Assembly: GCA_022759035.1 (NCBI GenBank)
Contig: JAEMQD010000109.1
Location: forward strand, 1-64,000
DNA length: 64,000 nt
Reading direction: 5' to 3'
DNA from: Thiotrichales bacterium
GTDB lineage: Bacteria > Pseudomonadota > Gammaproteobacteria > Thiomicrospirales > Thiomicrospiraceae
Positions 27,980-40,155 of the stretch are shown here, one piece after another (position 1 is the stretch's first letter; the number at the start of each line of letters is the position of its first letter). The translations under genes and the position numbers were made by a program. The notes under the pieces are model-generated. The model saw only the letters and a list, made by a program, of their open reading frames with translations. It made no database searches and was not told the DNA's origin.

Positions 27980-28027
27980 ACTGCTCATCCATTATTTATT
28001 GCCAACCTAATATCGGGGAGTCTTCTT

Positions 28028-28339
28028 ATGAGTGACGTGTTTAATAACGTTAGTGTCAACAAAACAGCCAATGTCTACTTCGATGGCAAATGTGTTAGCC
28101 ACACGATTACACTCGCAGACGGCACGCGTAAAAGCGTTGGTGTTATTCTGCCATCAACACTAACATTTAATGTCGGTGTACCTGAAATCATGGAATTACT
28201 TGCAGGTAAAGGTCGTGTGCAAGTTAGTGGCGGCGAATGGCAAAATTTTGAAGGGGTTTTCACTTTCAATGTGCCAGAAAATGGCAGTTTCATCATAGAA
28301 GTTAGCGACACTGTTCACTATGTCTGCCATTTTGGTTAA
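28028..28339 (+). CDS. ppnP: Pyrimidine/purine nucleoside phosphorylase PpnP
   Basis: A 103-residue cupin-like protein (formerly DUF1255/YaiE). The family signatures NVYFDGKCVSHTI and GVILPSTLTFNVGVPEIMELLAG are visible, and the end is SDTVHYVCHFG. PpnP phosphorolyses several nucleosides. A GGGGAG site (about 12 bases upstream) precedes the ATG. Downstream is a strong terminator shared with the converging esterase gene. Length and sequence are normal for the family. Confidence 0.95.
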   Translation: MSDVFNNVSVNKTANVYFDGKCVSHTITLADGTRKSVGVILPSTLTFNVGVPEIMELLAGKGRVQVSGGEWQNFEGVFTFNVPENGSFIIEVSDTVHYVCHFG

Positions 28340-28353
28340 TGGCAACCATTAAT

Positions 28354-28381
28354 AAAAAGCCACGTAAAAACGTGGCTTTTT
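28354..28381. terminator. Bidirectional intrinsic terminator
   Basis: A 12 bp stem AAAAAGCCACGT with its complement and an AAAA loop has A-run and T-run flanks. It lies between the converging ppnP and esterase genes. Confidence 0.88.
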
Positions 28382-28397
28382 ATTGTTAAACACAACA

Positions 28398-29012
28398 TTA
28401 AGGCAACGCTGCTAACCAGCCTTCTAAATCTTGCAACTCTTCTGGCACAATCGTATGCGCCATTGCATAACGATGTAAAACATGATCAGCATGCGATAAA
28501 TCTGTTAATCGCGCCAGGGTACGCTCTGCAGCAGCAAGTGGAACAATCGCATCATCATGTCCGTGACCTAACCATATTGGCGTTTGCTTCTGCTCACTTG
28601 TAAGCTCAGTTAATTTATCATCGCTTGGCAACCAAGTCGATAAGCCGACGACGGCACCGAGACGAAAACGCGATGCCAATGCTGCATAAAGTGCGATTAC
28701 ACCACCTTGAGAGAAACCCAACAAAACAATTTTTTCTGGCAACACGCCTTGCTGAATTTGTTGTTCGATTAATTGTTGCACAACCGCTACGCTACGCATA
28801 ATACCTGCATAATCAACAGGATCCTTTGGCGACAAACCAACAATATCAAACCATGCTGGCATACGCATACCCGCATTCCAAGTAATCGGCAATTCAGGCG
28901 CATCAGGGAACAGCCAGTTTGCTTCTGCCAGACCTAACATTTTGGGCAAAAAAACTAAATCATCTCCACTTGCGCCTAACCCATGTAAAGCAATCACACA
29001 GCTTGGCTTCAT
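28398..29012 (-). CDS. Carboxylesterase/phospholipase family alpha/beta hydrolase
   Basis: A 204-residue serine hydrolase of the Abhydrolase_2 family, related to Pseudomonas EstB and acyl-protein thioesterases. The oxyanion segment is ALHGLGASGDD near residue 8, the nucleophile GFSQGG near residue 98, the acid in LGHGHDDAIVP near residue 149, and the catalytic His in YAMAHTIVPEE near residue 183. It should hydrolyse short-chain carboxyl esters, and the natural substrate is unknown. The start overlaps the lipoprotein stop by four bases (ATGA), so the two are translated together. Confidence 0.93.
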   Translation of the reverse strand: MKPSCVIALHGLGASGDDLVFLPKMLGLAEANWLFPDAPELPITWNAGMRMPAWFDIVGLSPKDPVDYAGIMRSVAVVQQLIEQQIQQGVLPEKIVLLGFSQGGVIALYAALASRFRLGAVVGLSTWLPSDDKLTELTSEQKQTPIWLGHGHDDAIVPLAAAERTLARLTDLSHADHVLHRYAMAHTIVPEELQDLEGWLAALP

Positions 29013-29353
29013 TCTTTAGGATTCTCATAAAAAACATACTCGGAAGTATACTCACCCACCTCAAAATACACTTTTTTCTCACCTGGGTCTTTATGAAAAT
29101 TTAAATTCTCATCAAGCACACCATAACCAAAACGATAAGGTCTAACTTGATGATCATTTGTGCCATATGCGGTAGATAATTTATCGACATGAATAAATCG
29201 TTTTACAATCACACCACCTGAATAAATTTCCATGACACCATTCGTACCAGTCCAATTTTGAATGCTTCGACCCAATTGGTTTTGTGACTCTTGCGTACAG
29301 CCAGCCAAGCCCAAAAAGAGCATTAAAGATATGACAATACCACGCCCAACCAT
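29009..29353 (-). CDS. Small lipoprotein of unknown function
   Basis: A 114-residue predicted lipoprotein. The signal peptide MVGRGIVISLMLFLGLAGC ends in a lipobox (L-A-G-C, Cys at about 19). The mature part is soluble and polar with GGVIVKRFIHVDKLSTAYGT and a C-terminal PGEKKVYFEVGEYTSEYVFYE. No family is recognised. The frame opens at 29371, but ATG 29353 has an AGGAG site seven bases upstream. It overlaps the 3' end of ubiA by 31 bases and the esterase start by four, so it is embedded in one operon with ubiA and glmS. Confidence 0.75.
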   Translation of the reverse strand: MVGRGIVISLMLFLGLAGCTQESQNQLGRSIQNWTGTNGVMEIYSGGVIVKRFIHVDKLSTAYGTNDHQVRPYRFGYGVLDENLNFHKDPGEKKVYFEVGEYTSEYVFYENPKE

Positions 29354-30192
29354 AACATCACTCCTATCCATATATTACTTTTAAAAGCACGAAAAACTGC
29401 ATCTCGCTGCTCGTCGCGCGCCAACCAAAGTTGCCATACAAAATGTCCACTCACGAGTATCAAGGTCGCATACCAAACATACCCCAAGGAAAAAGCATTA
29501 CCCAATTGAACCAACAACCACAACATGAGCATCATTAACCCTGCCATAATCCACGACAAAGAACGACCAAACAAAATTGCCGTCGATTTAATACCAACGG
29601 TCAAATCGTCGTCACGATCCACCAGCGCATACCAAGTATCGTAAATCAACGCCCAGACTACCGTTGCGGCAAACAGCCACCAGCCTTCTGCTGGCATAAC
29701 ACCCAAAACAGCAACAAAAGCCATCGGAATAGCCCAAGCAAAGGCTAAACCTAAAAACAACTGCGGATAATATACCCAACGTTTAGTAAAAGGATACAAA
29801 ATAGCCAACGCAACAGCGCCTAACGACCAAAGCAACACCTCGGTGCGCAGCGTTAGCACCAACACACCGCCGACCAACAACAGGCCGGCAAACAGCTTTA
29901 ACGCAGTGTTAGGCGCTATCTCACCACAGACGAGCGGACGGTCACAAGTGCGTGCCACCGCGCCATCCCAGTCACGATCAGCGTAATCGTTAATGACACA
30001 CCCTGCCGAGCGCATCACAAATGCACCTGCAACAAATACCAATACTTCCCAAACTGGTGGCACGCCACCTGCCGCTAACCATAAAGCTGCCAATGACGGC
30101 AGCAGCACCAAATAAGTGCCGACGGGTTTATCAAGGCGCATTAAGCGAAAAAAGGGGTGCCTACGCACCCCCTGCCATAACATAAACTGCAT
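29323..30192 (-). CDS. ubiA: 4-hydroxybenzoate octaprenyltransferase
   Basis: A membrane prenyltransferase of 289 residues with about eight hydrophobic segments. The two Asp-rich prenyl-diphosphate motifs are NDYADRDWDGAV near residue 68 and ALVDRDDDLTVGIKSTA near residue 188. RLDKPVGTYLVLLPS at the N terminus is typical of UbiA. It attaches the polyprenyl tail to 4-hydroxybenzoate in ubiquinone synthesis, consistent with aerobic respiration through the cbb3 oxidase. The ATG overlaps the glmS stop by one base. ubiC is not adjacent. Confidence 0.96.
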   Translation of the reverse strand: MQFMLWQGVRRHPFFRLMRLDKPVGTYLVLLPSLAALWLAAGGVPPVWEVLVFVAGAFVMRSAGCVINDYADRDWDGAVARTCDRPLVCGEIAPNTALKLFAGLLLVGGVLVLTLRTEVLLWSLGAVALAILYPFTKRWVYYPQLFLGLAFAWAIPMAFVAVLGVMPAEGWWLFAATVVWALIYDTWYALVDRDDDLTVGIKSTAILFGRSLSWIMAGLMMLMLWLLVQLGNAFSLGYVWYATLILVSGHFVWQLWLARDEQRDAVFRAFKSNIWIGVMLWLGVVLSYL

Positions 30193-32039
30193 TACTCTAC
30201 GGTCACGCTCTTCGCTAGGTTTCTTGGCTGATCCACGTCAGTACCACGAATCACCGCGGTATGATAGGCCAGCAACTGCAATGGCACGACATAAGCGACA
30301 GGTGCTAAGGACGTAAGCTGAATCGGCAAACAGATATTATGATAACGCGCATGTTCAAACTCGCTCGGGTCGATCATGCCTGCTGCCGAGAAAACAAATA
30401 ACTCTCCACCACGCGCAGAAACTTCTTCCAAGTTGGACTTTAATTTCGCCCACAAAACATCATTCGGTGCAACAGAGACCACGGGCATTTTTTCATCAAT
30501 GAGCGCTAACGGACCATGTTTTAACTCGCCAGCTGGATAAGCTTCAGCATGAATATAAGACAATTCTTTCATTTTCAACGCACCCTCTTCAGCAATTGGG
30601 TACATAAAACCACGCCCTAAGAACATCGCGTTATCTTTCAATGCCAACTTTTGCGCCATTTGTTGAATTTCATCATCTTTCAACAATACCTGACGAATCG
30701 TGTCTGGCAAGGCACGCAATTCATTAACTAAAGTTTGTGCAACATCAGCCTCCAAACATCCTTTAGCCTTGCCAATCGCTAACACCAGCAACATCATCGC
30801 GACTAATTGTGTCGTGAAACCCTTTGTTGAAGCAACAGACATTTCACGACCAGCACGAGTCAGCAATACCATATCTGCTTCACGCACCATTGAGCTTTCT
30901 GGCACATTCACGACTGCCAATGTTTTAAAGCCGCGCGCTTTCGCCTCACGCATTGCAGACAAGGTGTCCGCCGTTTCACCAGACTGAGAAATAAACACCA
31001 TCAACGTATTCTTAAACATTGATGGCTGGCGGTAACGGAACTCACTAGCAATCTCAACTTGACACGGCATATCGACCAAATATTCTAACCAATAACGCGC
31101 CACTTCACCCGACAAAAAGCTCGTACCACAACCAACAATTTTAATCGCTTCAATTTCACGCAACATGTCATCGGAGTCTGGACCCAACAGGTTAGAAACC
31201 ACACCATTGGCTAATAATCTACCCTCTAATGACTCGGCGATTAAACTTGGTTGCTCATGAATTTCTTTAATCATAAAGTGGCGATATTCGCCCTTACTTA
31301 CCGAATCCATCGTTAAGTTACTTTGCACCACAGGCCGAGCAGACTCACCCAACAAACGCCAATTACGATCATAAATCATAATCGCGTCACGTGTAATATC
31401 CGCGACGTCCCCTTCTTCTAAAAAGATAAACTGCTGCGTAACAGGCAATAACGCCATTTGATCCGAAGCAACAAATGTTTCGCCGAAGCCTTTACCAATG
31501 ACCAGTGGACTCCCTTCACGTGCGACAATTAAACGGCCAGGAATGTCTTTATTTAAAATTGCCAAAGCAAAAGAACCATGTAATTGCGCCAAGGTTTTTT
31601 TGACTGCCTGCAACCAGTCTGGCTCTGTTTTACTAATTTGTGCTAATAAATGTACCACCACTTCTGTGTCTGTTTCTGACGTAAACACCACGCCCTGCGC
31701 TTGCATCGCTTCGCGCAATTCAAAAGCATTCTCGATAATACCGTTATGAACCAAAACGATACGATCCTCAGAAACATGCGGATGCGCATTACGCTCAGCT
31801 GGTTTACCGTGTGTTGCCCAACGTGTATGTGCAATACCCTCATTACCCATCACGCCGTCTGCTGCCACCAAGTCGGCTAAGTTTTGTACTTTACCTACCG
31901 CACGTGAACGTTCGATACCCTTCGCATTCAGCACTGCCAAACCAGCAGAGTCGTAGCCTCGATACTCCAAACGACGTAGCCCCTCGATTAAAATCGGTAC
32001 AATATTACGCTCAGCAACACCACCAACAATTCCACACAT
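30192..32039 (-). CDS. glmS: Glutamine-fructose-6-phosphate aminotransferase (isomerizing)
   Basis: A 615-residue enzyme. The N-terminal glutaminase nucleophile is Cys in MCGIVGG. RWATHGKPAERNAHP and the domain linker follow. Two SIS domains come next (VGCGTSFLSGEVARY, SQSGETADTL, then GRGFMYPIAEEGALKMKELSY), and it ends DVDQPRNLAKSVTVE. It makes glucosamine-6-phosphate, feeding peptidoglycan and LPS. It sits 12 bases downstream of glmU, as in many gammaproteobacteria. No glmS ribozyme is expected or seen. Confidence 0.99.
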   Translation of the reverse strand: MCGIVGGVAERNIVPILIEGLRRLEYRGYDSAGLAVLNAKGIERSRAVGKVQNLADLVAADGVMGNEGIAHTRWATHGKPAERNAHPHVSEDRIVLVHNGIIENAFELREAMQAQGVVFTSETDTEVVVHLLAQISKTEPDWLQAVKKTLAQLHGSFALAILNKDIPGRLIVAREGSPLVIGKGFGETFVASDQMALLPVTQQFIFLEEGDVADITRDAIMIYDRNWRLLGESARPVVQSNLTMDSVSKGEYRHFMIKEIHEQPSLIAESLEGRLLANGVVSNLLGPDSDDMLREIEAIKIVGCGTSFLSGEVARYWLEYLVDMPCQVEIASEFRYRQPSMFKNTLMVFISQSGETADTLSAMREAKARGFKTLAVVNVPESSMVREADMVLLTRAGREMSVASTKGFTTQLVAMMLLVLAIGKAKGCLEADVAQTLVNELRALPDTIRQVLLKDDEIQQMAQKLALKDNAMFLGRGFMYPIAEEGALKMKELSYIHAEAYPAGELKHGPLALIDEKMPVVSVAPNDVLWAKLKSNLEEVSARGGELFVFSAAGMIDPSEFEHARYHNICLPIQLTSLAPVAYVVPLQLLAYHTAVIRGTDVDQPRNLAKSVTVE

Positions 32040-32051
32040 ATCTTTAACTCC

Positions 32052-33413
32052 TTACTTCTTTACTGGGCGTTGCCAAGTTTCAATGGTAACTTGCTTTGCG
32101 CGCGCCAAGGTGAGCTTAGCATCTGGGGTATCTTTAGTAATGACAGAACCCGCACCAATCGTCGCACCTGCACCAATACTCACTGGCGCAACTAATGCGC
32201 TATTAGAACCAACAAAAGCGCCTTCACCAATCACGGTACGATGCTTATTTACCCCATCGTAATTACACGTAATTGTACCCGCACCAATATTGGCTTTCGC
32301 ACCGACTGTCGCGTCGCCCACATAACTTAAATGATTAATTTTTGCACCACTCGCAACCTGCGCATTTTTTAATTCTACAAAATTACCAATATGCGCATGG
32401 TCTTGTGTCACCGTACCAGGACGAATTCGCGCAAAAGGCCCGACTTTAGAATCATTACCAATAATGCAATCTTCTAATACCGAATAAGGGGCAACCTTTA
32501 CCCCATCGGCTAATTGCACATTATGCAATACACACCCAGCACCGATTGTGACTTGGTTACCTAATACCACATTGCCCGAAAGCACCACATTAATATCCAA
32601 AGATACATCCATACCCACCGAAACATCACCGCGAATATCAATGCGACTTGGATCTAAAATAGTCACCCCCGCCTGCATTAATGCATTAACTTGTACTTGT
32701 TGATACATACGCTCAAGAGAAGCCAGTTGTGCTTTATCATTCACACCCAACACTTCTATTTCATTTTCCGCCTCAGTGGAGCGAATCGTAAAACCATCTT
32801 GTACTGCCATACCAACGATGTCGGTTAAATAATATTCACCTTGGGCGTTATGGTTGGTTAACTTACCAATCCATTGTTTGAGATGATGCCCTTGTACCGC
32901 CATAATTCCCGTGTTAACTTCAGTAATGAGTTTTTGTGCTTCGGTCGCATCTTTTTCTTCCACAATACTGAGCATCTTATGCGCTTTATTACGCACAATG
33001 CGACCATAACCTGTTGGTTTGGCTAGCTGTAGGGTCAATAAAGCGAGTGGATGCTCAGCATCAATTAACCCCGTTAATCGATTTAACGTATCTGCTTGAA
33101 TTAAAGGCACATCACCATACAAAATCAGTGCAGTTTCATCATCCCTTATTTGGGTTAGTGCCTGCGCAACAGCATGCCCTGTACCCAATTGTTGTGCTTG
33201 CTCTGCCCATTGTAGTGACATATCTGCGCAAGCAGACTTAACGGCATCAATGCCAAAACCCGCAACAACAACCGCTTGCCTAACCGCTAAGCGCTGCGTT
33301 GTTTGAATAACATGATGCAATAAAGGACGACCACCTAAAGGTTGCAATACCTTTGGCAGAACAGATCGCATACGGGTACCCTTGCCAGCAGCAAGAATAA
33401 TAGCACTCAGCAT
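32052..33413 (-). CDS. glmU: Bifunctional GlcNAc-1-P uridyltransferase / glucosamine-1-P acetyltransferase
   Basis: A 453-residue protein. The N-terminal nucleotidyltransferase carries AAGKGTRMRSVLPKVLQPL. The C-terminal left-handed beta helix has repeated hexapeptides and the acetyltransferase region ITCNYDGVNKHRTVIGEGAFVG. It produces UDP-GlcNAc for cell-wall and LPS synthesis from the product of GlmS and GlmM. The order glmU-glmS directly after the atp operon is the classical arrangement. A terminator separates it from atpC, so it probably has its own promoter in the 110 bp gap. Confidence 0.99.
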   Translation of the reverse strand: MLSAIILAAGKGTRMRSVLPKVLQPLGGRPLLHHVIQTTQRLAVRQAVVVAGFGIDAVKSACADMSLQWAEQAQQLGTGHAVAQALTQIRDDETALILYGDVPLIQADTLNRLTGLIDAEHPLALLTLQLAKPTGYGRIVRNKAHKMLSIVEEKDATEAQKLITEVNTGIMAVQGHHLKQWIGKLTNHNAQGEYYLTDIVGMAVQDGFTIRSTEAENEIEVLGVNDKAQLASLERMYQQVQVNALMQAGVTILDPSRIDIRGDVSVGMDVSLDINVVLSGNVVLGNQVTIGAGCVLHNVQLADGVKVAPYSVLEDCIIGNDSKVGPFARIRPGTVTQDHAHIGNFVELKNAQVASGAKINHLSYVGDATVGAKANIGAGTITCNYDGVNKHRTVIGEGAFVGSNSALVAPVSIGAGATIGAGSVITKDTPDAKLTLARAKQVTIETWQRPVKK

Positions 33414-33525
33414 AAAACCTCTTTAGCAATGATGTGAAATAACTTAAGCTGATTGTACGCTAGCTGGTAACAAAAAAAAATGGGCTTAAATCGCTTACCC
33501 TTGTTTCTCTGACAAAATACAAATA

Positions 33526-33552
33526 AAAAAGGAGGACAAAGTCCTCCTTTTT
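33526..33552 (-). terminator. Terminator of the atp operon
   Basis: A 12 bp stem (AAAAAGGAGGAC with its complement), a three-base loop and T-rich tail lie 24 bases after the atpC stop codon on the minus strand. Confidence 0.88.
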
Positions 33553-33575
33553 ATGCTGTGCATCTAATTTTACAA

Positions 33576-34013
33576 TTAGTGCGTTAAGCCTTGCTTGCTC
33601 AATTGGTCGCGTAAACGTCCCAACATCGCAATTTGTGCTGCGGCTTCTGCCAAAGCGTTTTGGGCACGTACTACGTCCAAATCCGTTTTAGCATTTTCCA
33701 TTGCTTCTTGTGCACGCGTCATTGCTTCTTGCGCTTGCGCTTCATCCAAATCCTTCGCACGAATCGCAGTGTCTGCCAAAATCGTTGCGACATCTGGTTG
33801 AATTTCTAACACGCCACCAGAAACATAGAAAAAGCTCACTTCATCACCAGCAAGCACACGCACTTCACCCGGCTTAAGCGTCGTAATGAACTGCGTATGG
33901 TGAGGTAGGATACCTACTTCACCATTTGCTGCCTGTGCGAAAAAGCGATCTACCTTTCCTGAAAAGATTTCACCTTCAGCACTGACGATATCCAATTGCA
34001 TGGTTGCGGACAT
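33576..34013 (-). CDS. atpC: F1Fo ATP synthase epsilon subunit
   Basis: A 145-residue epsilon subunit. An N-terminal beta barrel (QLDIVSAEGEIFSGKVDRF, GEVGILPHHTQFITTLKPG) is followed by a C-terminal two-helix hairpin rich in Ala, Glu and Arg. It sits in the central stalk and can inhibit hydrolysis. The ATG has a strong AAGGAGG site. It is the last gene of the atp operon, 12 bases after atpD and ahead of a terminator. Confidence 0.98.
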   Translation of the reverse strand: MSATMQLDIVSAEGEIFSGKVDRFFAQAANGEVGILPHHTQFITTLKPGEVRVLAGDEVSFFYVSGGVLEIQPDVATILADTAIRAKDLDEAQAQEAMTRAQEAMENAKTDLDVVRAQNALAEAAAQIAMLGRLRDQLSKQGLTH

Positions 34014-34025
34014 GATGTGTCCTCC

Positions 34026-35429
<1,404 letters not shown>

Positions 35430-35436
35430 CTAAACC

Positions 35437-36303
35437 TTAACCAGAAACTGCCGCTGCACCTGCAGTGATTTCAGAAATCTCTGCAGTAATTGCCGCTTGA
35501 CGCGCTTTGTTGTATGCCAACTGTAGTTCCTTAATGAACTTGCCAGCATTATCGGTTGCGTTTTTCATCGCAATCATTCGTGCTGACATTTCACAAGCTA
35601 CGTTTTCTACCGTAGCGGTATAAACCAAACACTCAACAAAACGCGTTAATAGCGCATCAAGTACATCTTTAGCTTCTGGCTCATACAGGTAATCCCAATG
35701 ACCATGTGATACCGCAACATCTTCTTTAGCGATCGGCAACATGCGCTGCATCGTTGGCGCTTGCGTCATCGTATTTACGAACAAGTTAGACATTAACCAT
35801 AATTCGTCGATTTCGCCTTGCTCATATGCATTTAACATGACTTTGACGCTACCAATGAGATCTGTAACATGGGGTTTGTCACCCAAGCCACTTTTCGTCG
35901 CTAGTAGATTTCCGCCAAAAGACTTGAAAAAACTCACGCCTTTATTACCAATCACACTATAAGACACTTCCGTACCCTGTGCTTGCCACTCTTTTACGCG
36001 CGAACTTAATCGACGTAGCAGATTGGAGTTCAAGCCGCCGCATAAACCGCGATCCGACGTGATGACAATAACGCCAACACGTTTCACAGGACGCACAGTC
36101 ATAAATGCATGCTTGTATTCTGGGTGAGCCTGAGTCAGGTGCCCGATTACACGCTTGATTTTTTCAGCATAGGGACGCGCAGCATCCATACGTTGCTTGG
36201 CACGGCGCATTTTAGACGCCGCAACCAGCTCCATGGCCTTAGTGATTTTCTGCGTATTTTTGATACTCGCAATTTGACCGCGAATCTCTTTTCCGCTTGC
36301 CAT
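35437..36303 (-). CDS. atpG: F1Fo ATP synthase gamma subunit
   Basis: A 288-residue rotor subunit. The N-terminal coiled coil starts [33 protein letters not shown], the central domain holds [16 protein letters not shown], and the C-terminal helix holds [16 protein letters not shown]. It transmits rotation from the c ring to the alpha-beta head. It is placed between atpA and atpD as usual. No oddities. Confidence 0.98.
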   Translation of the reverse strand: MASGKEIRGQIASIKNTQKITKAMELVAASKMRRAKQRMDAARPYAEKIKRVIGHLTQAHPEYKHAFMTVRPVKRVGVIVITSDRGLCGGLNSNLLRRLSSRVKEWQAQGTEVSYSVIGNKGVSFFKSFGGNLLATKSGLGDKPHVTDLIGSVKVMLNAYEQGEIDELWLMSNLFVNTMTQAPTMQRMLPIAKEDVAVSHGHWDYLYEPEAKDVLDALLTRFVECLVYTATVENVACEMSARMIAMKNATDNAGKFIKELQLAYNKARQAAITAEISEITAGAAAVSG

Positions 36304-36320
36304 GGCATTACCCTCTTTAC

Positions 36321-37865
36321 TTAGTAAACGCCATTAGCCTTGAAGCCTTCCACACAAGCTTTCAAGCCAGCCATAATATCGTCGTTCAGGTCACCCTTCA
36401 CGTTGATCTTGTCTGCTAAGTCTTTGTGGTTGCCATTCAAGTAAGCGTGTAATGCAGATTCAAACGCACCAACTTTAGTTACTTCAACATCGTCTAAGTA
36501 ACCTGCAGTCGCTGCATATAACGAAATACCCATTTCAGCAATTGATAAAGGCGAGAATTGCATCTGCTTCATCAATTCAGTTACGCGCTTACCGCGCTCT
36601 AACTGCTTGCGTGTTGCTTCGTCAAGGTCAGAAGCGAACTGAGCAAAGGCTGCCAATTCACGGTACTGCGCCAAGTCTAGACGAATACCGCCACCAAATT
36701 TCTTAATAATCTTAGTCTGCGCAGCACCACCAACACGAGATACTGACAAACCAGCATTTACTGCAGGGCGAATGCCTTGCGCAAATAGGCTAGTTTCTAA
36801 GAAAATTTGGCCGTCTGTAATCGAAATTACGTTAGTTGGAACGAATGCTGATACGTCACCAGCCTGAGTTTCAATGATTGGCAATGCAGTCAATGAACCC
36901 GTCTTACCTTTTACCGCACCGTTAGTGAAGGCTTCAACATAATCCGCATTCACACGTGCAGCACGCTCTAACAAACGGCTGTGGAGGTAGAATACGTCAC
37001 CTGGATAAGCTTCACGACCTGGTGGACGACGCAATAGCAATGAAATTTGACGGTAAGCAACTGCTTGCTTAGACAAATCATCATAAACAATCAACGCGTC
37101 TTCACCGCGATCACGGAAGTATTCGCCCATTGCACAACCACCGTAAGCGGCTAAGAATACCATTGCTGATGGGTCTGCTGCATTCGCTGCAACCACTGTC
37201 GTGTATTCCATCGCCCCAGCTTCTTCCAACTTACGAACAACGTTCTTAACAGACGAAGCTTTTTGACCCATCGCCACATAAATACAAGGTACACCCTTGC
37301 CTTTTTGGTTAATGATGGCATCAATAGCAATTGCTGTTTTACCTGTTTGGCGGTCGCCAATAATCAACTCACGCTGACCACGACCAACTGGGATCATCGA
37401 GTCGATTGACTTGATTCCTGTCATCATTGGCTGGTCAACACTTTGACGTGCAATAACGCCTGGTGCGATACGCTCGATTGGAGATGTCACAACATCACCA
37501 ACTAGCGGACCTTTACCATCAATTGGCGTGCCTAAAGCGTCAACAACACGACCCAATAAAGCTGGACCTGTTGGCACTTCAAGAATACGACCAGTACATT
37601 TAACGCGCTGGCCTTCAGCGATATTTGCGTAATCACCTAAAACAACAACCCCTACAGAGTCGCGCTCTAAGTTTAACGCCATACCAAATACATTATCGTT
37701 GAACTGCACCATTTCGCCATACATAACTTCTGATAAGCCATGAATGCGAGCGATACCGTCAGCAATGCTAACGACAACGCCTTCAGAACCAGATTCTGGT
37801 GCTGCTGCGAAACCTGCGATGCGTTCTTTAATCAGACTACTGATTTCAGAAGGATTCAGTTGCAT
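36321..37865 (-). CDS. atpA: F1Fo ATP synthase alpha subunit
   Basis: A 514-residue subunit. The P-loop is [15 protein letters not shown] near residue 170. [46 protein letters not shown] is the family signature region, and the N-terminal segment [14 protein letters not shown] binds delta. It forms the non-catalytic nucleotide sites of F1. It lies 17 bases after atpH and before atpG. Confidence 0.99.
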   Translation of the reverse strand: MQLNPSEISSLIKERIAGFAAAPESGSEGVVVSIADGIARIHGLSEVMYGEMVQFNDNVFGMALNLERDSVGVVVLGDYANIAEGQRVKCTGRILEVPTGPALLGRVVDALGTPIDGKGPLVGDVVTSPIERIAPGVIARQSVDQPMMTGIKSIDSMIPVGRGQRELIIGDRQTGKTAIAIDAIINQKGKGVPCIYVAMGQKASSVKNVVRKLEEAGAMEYTTVVAANAADPSAMVFLAAYGGCAMGEYFRDRGEDALIVYDDLSKQAVAYRQISLLLRRPPGREAYPGDVFYLHSRLLERAARVNADYVEAFTNGAVKGKTGSLTALPIIETQAGDVSAFVPTNVISITDGQIFLETSLFAQGIRPAVNAGLSVSRVGGAAQTKIIKKFGGGIRLDLAQYRELAAFAQFASDLDEATRKQLERGKRVTELMKQMQFSPLSIAEMGISLYAATAGYLDDVEVTKVGAFESALHAYLNGNHKDLADKINVKGDLNDDIMAGLKACVEGFKANGVY

Positions 37866-37882
37866 GTTTGTTCCTCTATACC

Positions 37883-38419
37883 TTACTGAGCAATGACTGC
37901 AGTCAGTTTATTTAACTGACTTGCAACCGAGCCATCGATGACCCAATCGCGTGCTTTAATAACCGCACCACCGATAAGTGCTGCGTCCACGCTGTACGTA
38001 ATTTCAACATTCGCTGACCATTTAGCATCTAATGCTTTTTTGATCGCCGCTTGTTGATCTGCTGTCATAGCAACAGCAGAGGTAACGCTCGCATGGATAC
38101 GGCCTTCATCGTCTGCGCGAAGCGCTTCAAATTGCGACTTCACTTCGGCGACAACCGATAAACGACGGTTTGCAGCCATGGTGTCAACCAAACGTTTCGC
38201 GTCGTCTGTTAAGACACTCGAACCAATGGAATTCACCACACCTGCAACGACGTTAGTCGGTGCACTTGGATTGTTAATAAGCTCGGCAACCTGGGATTCG
38301 GTCGTAATTGAGACTAGTTCAGATAATTGACCTGACCAAGCATCAACCGACCCTTGTTCGCGCGCCAAGCCGTAAACGGCTTCAGCATAAGGACGCGCCA
38401 GTGTCTGTGACTCTGCCAT
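37883..38419 (-). CDS. atpH: F1Fo ATP synthase delta subunit
   Basis: A 178-residue delta/OSCP subunit. It has an N-terminal six-helix domain starting [17 protein letters not shown] and a C-terminal domain with the conserved ending [24 protein letters not shown]. It connects the peripheral stalk AtpF to the F1 head. It is preceded by atpF with a 15 base gap and followed by atpA. Length is standard. Confidence 0.97.
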   Translation of the reverse strand: MAESQTLARPYAEAVYGLAREQGSVDAWSGQLSELVSITTESQVAELINNPSAPTNVVAGVVNSIGSSVLTDDAKRLVDTMAANRRLSVVAEVKSQFEALRADDEGRIHASVTSAVAMTADQQAAIKKALDAKWSANVEITYSVDAALIGGAVIKARDWVIDGSVASQLNKLTAVIAQ

Positions 38420-38434
38420 AATATTACCCAGAAG

Positions 38435-38905
38435 TTAAATCTGTTTGACAAGACGATCGAGAATATCTTGATGCGCTTTCGCATCAATCTCGCGCGCCAA
38501 AATCTGGCCTGCACCAGCCGCAGCCAAGCTAGCCACCTCTGTACGTAACTGTTCACGTGCAGCCGCAACTTCTTGCGCTAATTCTGCTTGTGCACCAGCA
38601 CGAACACGTTCGGCTTCTTCTTGTGCTTTGGTTTTAGCGTCGTCAACGATTTCGTTAGCGCGCTTCTCAGCTTGGCCAATAATGTTTTGAGCCTGCTCTT
38701 TAGCATCTTTAAGCACTTCTTTCGCGCGCTTCTCAGCCATTTCGAGCTCGCGCTTGCCTTTTTCTGCGGCTGATAAGCCGTCGGCAATGCGCTTTTGACG
38801 CTCTTCCATTAGTTTGGAAATTGGTCCCCATAGGACCTTGTTCACGAACCAAATCAGTAACACGAAGGCAACGATTTGGATCAAGAGCGTAGCATTAATA
38901 CTCAC
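38435..38905 (-). CDS. atpF: F1Fo ATP synthase b subunit
   Basis: A 156-residue peripheral-stalk subunit. The N-terminal membrane helix ([20 protein letters not shown]) is at about residues 7-26. It is followed by a long right-handed coiled coil dominated by Ala, Glu, Lys and Arg (residues about 35-140). Two copies hold the stator. Gene order atpE-atpF-atpH is standard. Confidence 0.97.
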   Translation of the reverse strand: MSINATLLIQIVAFVLLIWFVNKVLWGPISKLMEERQKRIADGLSAAEKGKRELEMAEKRAKEVLKDAKEQAQNIIGQAEKRANEIVDDAKTKAQEEAERVRAGAQAELAQEVAAAREQLRTEVASLAAAGAGQILAREIDAKAHQDILDRLVKQI

Positions 38906-38977
38906 GGTTCGCCCCTAAGCTTGGTTAACACAAAAACCTTGGTAGAGAGAAGACAAAAGACTTCTCTTAACCACAAA

Positions 38978-39265
38978 TTAAGCGCCTACTGCCGCTTTCA
39001 TTGCGCCAACGAATGGGTTAGCGAACAGGAACCACATAGCAAACGCTAAAATGATGAATGGGAAAGATTCCATCAAACCAGCGAAGATGAACATGTTTGT
39101 CATCAATGCAGGACGCATTTCTGGCTGACGTGCAATACCTTCTAGTGTTTTAGAACAGATTAAGCCCCAGCCGATTGCTGAACCTAGGCCAGCAGCAGCC
39201 AAAATTACACCGACGCCGATTGCAGTAGCAGAATAAATGCTAGCGATCATATCTGGAGTGATCAT
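38978..39265 (-). CDS. atpE: F1Fo ATP synthase c subunit
   Basis: A 95-residue c-ring subunit with two membrane helices and the polar loop ARQPEM between them. The ion-carrying carboxylate is Glu66 in GLMESFPFI, followed directly by Ser67. The residue aligned with Ile28 of the Escherichia coli protein is Trp33, not Gln, so the full sodium-binding set (Gln plus Glu-Ser) is absent and proton coupling is most likely. Glu instead of the Asp seen in Escherichia coli and Pseudomonas is notable. The N terminus is about ten residues longer than in Escherichia coli. Confidence 0.97.
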   Translation of the reverse strand: MITPDMIASIYSATAIGVGVILAAAGLGSAIGWGLICSKTLEGIARQPEMRPALMTNMFIFAGLMESFPFIILAFAMWFLFANPFVGAMKAAVGA

Positions 39266-39315
39266 AGTAAGGATCTCCTTGGTTAAGTTTTAAAGTTGAA
39301 AGTTGATAAAAAGGT

Positions 39316-40152
<837 letters not shown>

Positions 40153-40155
40153 CTA

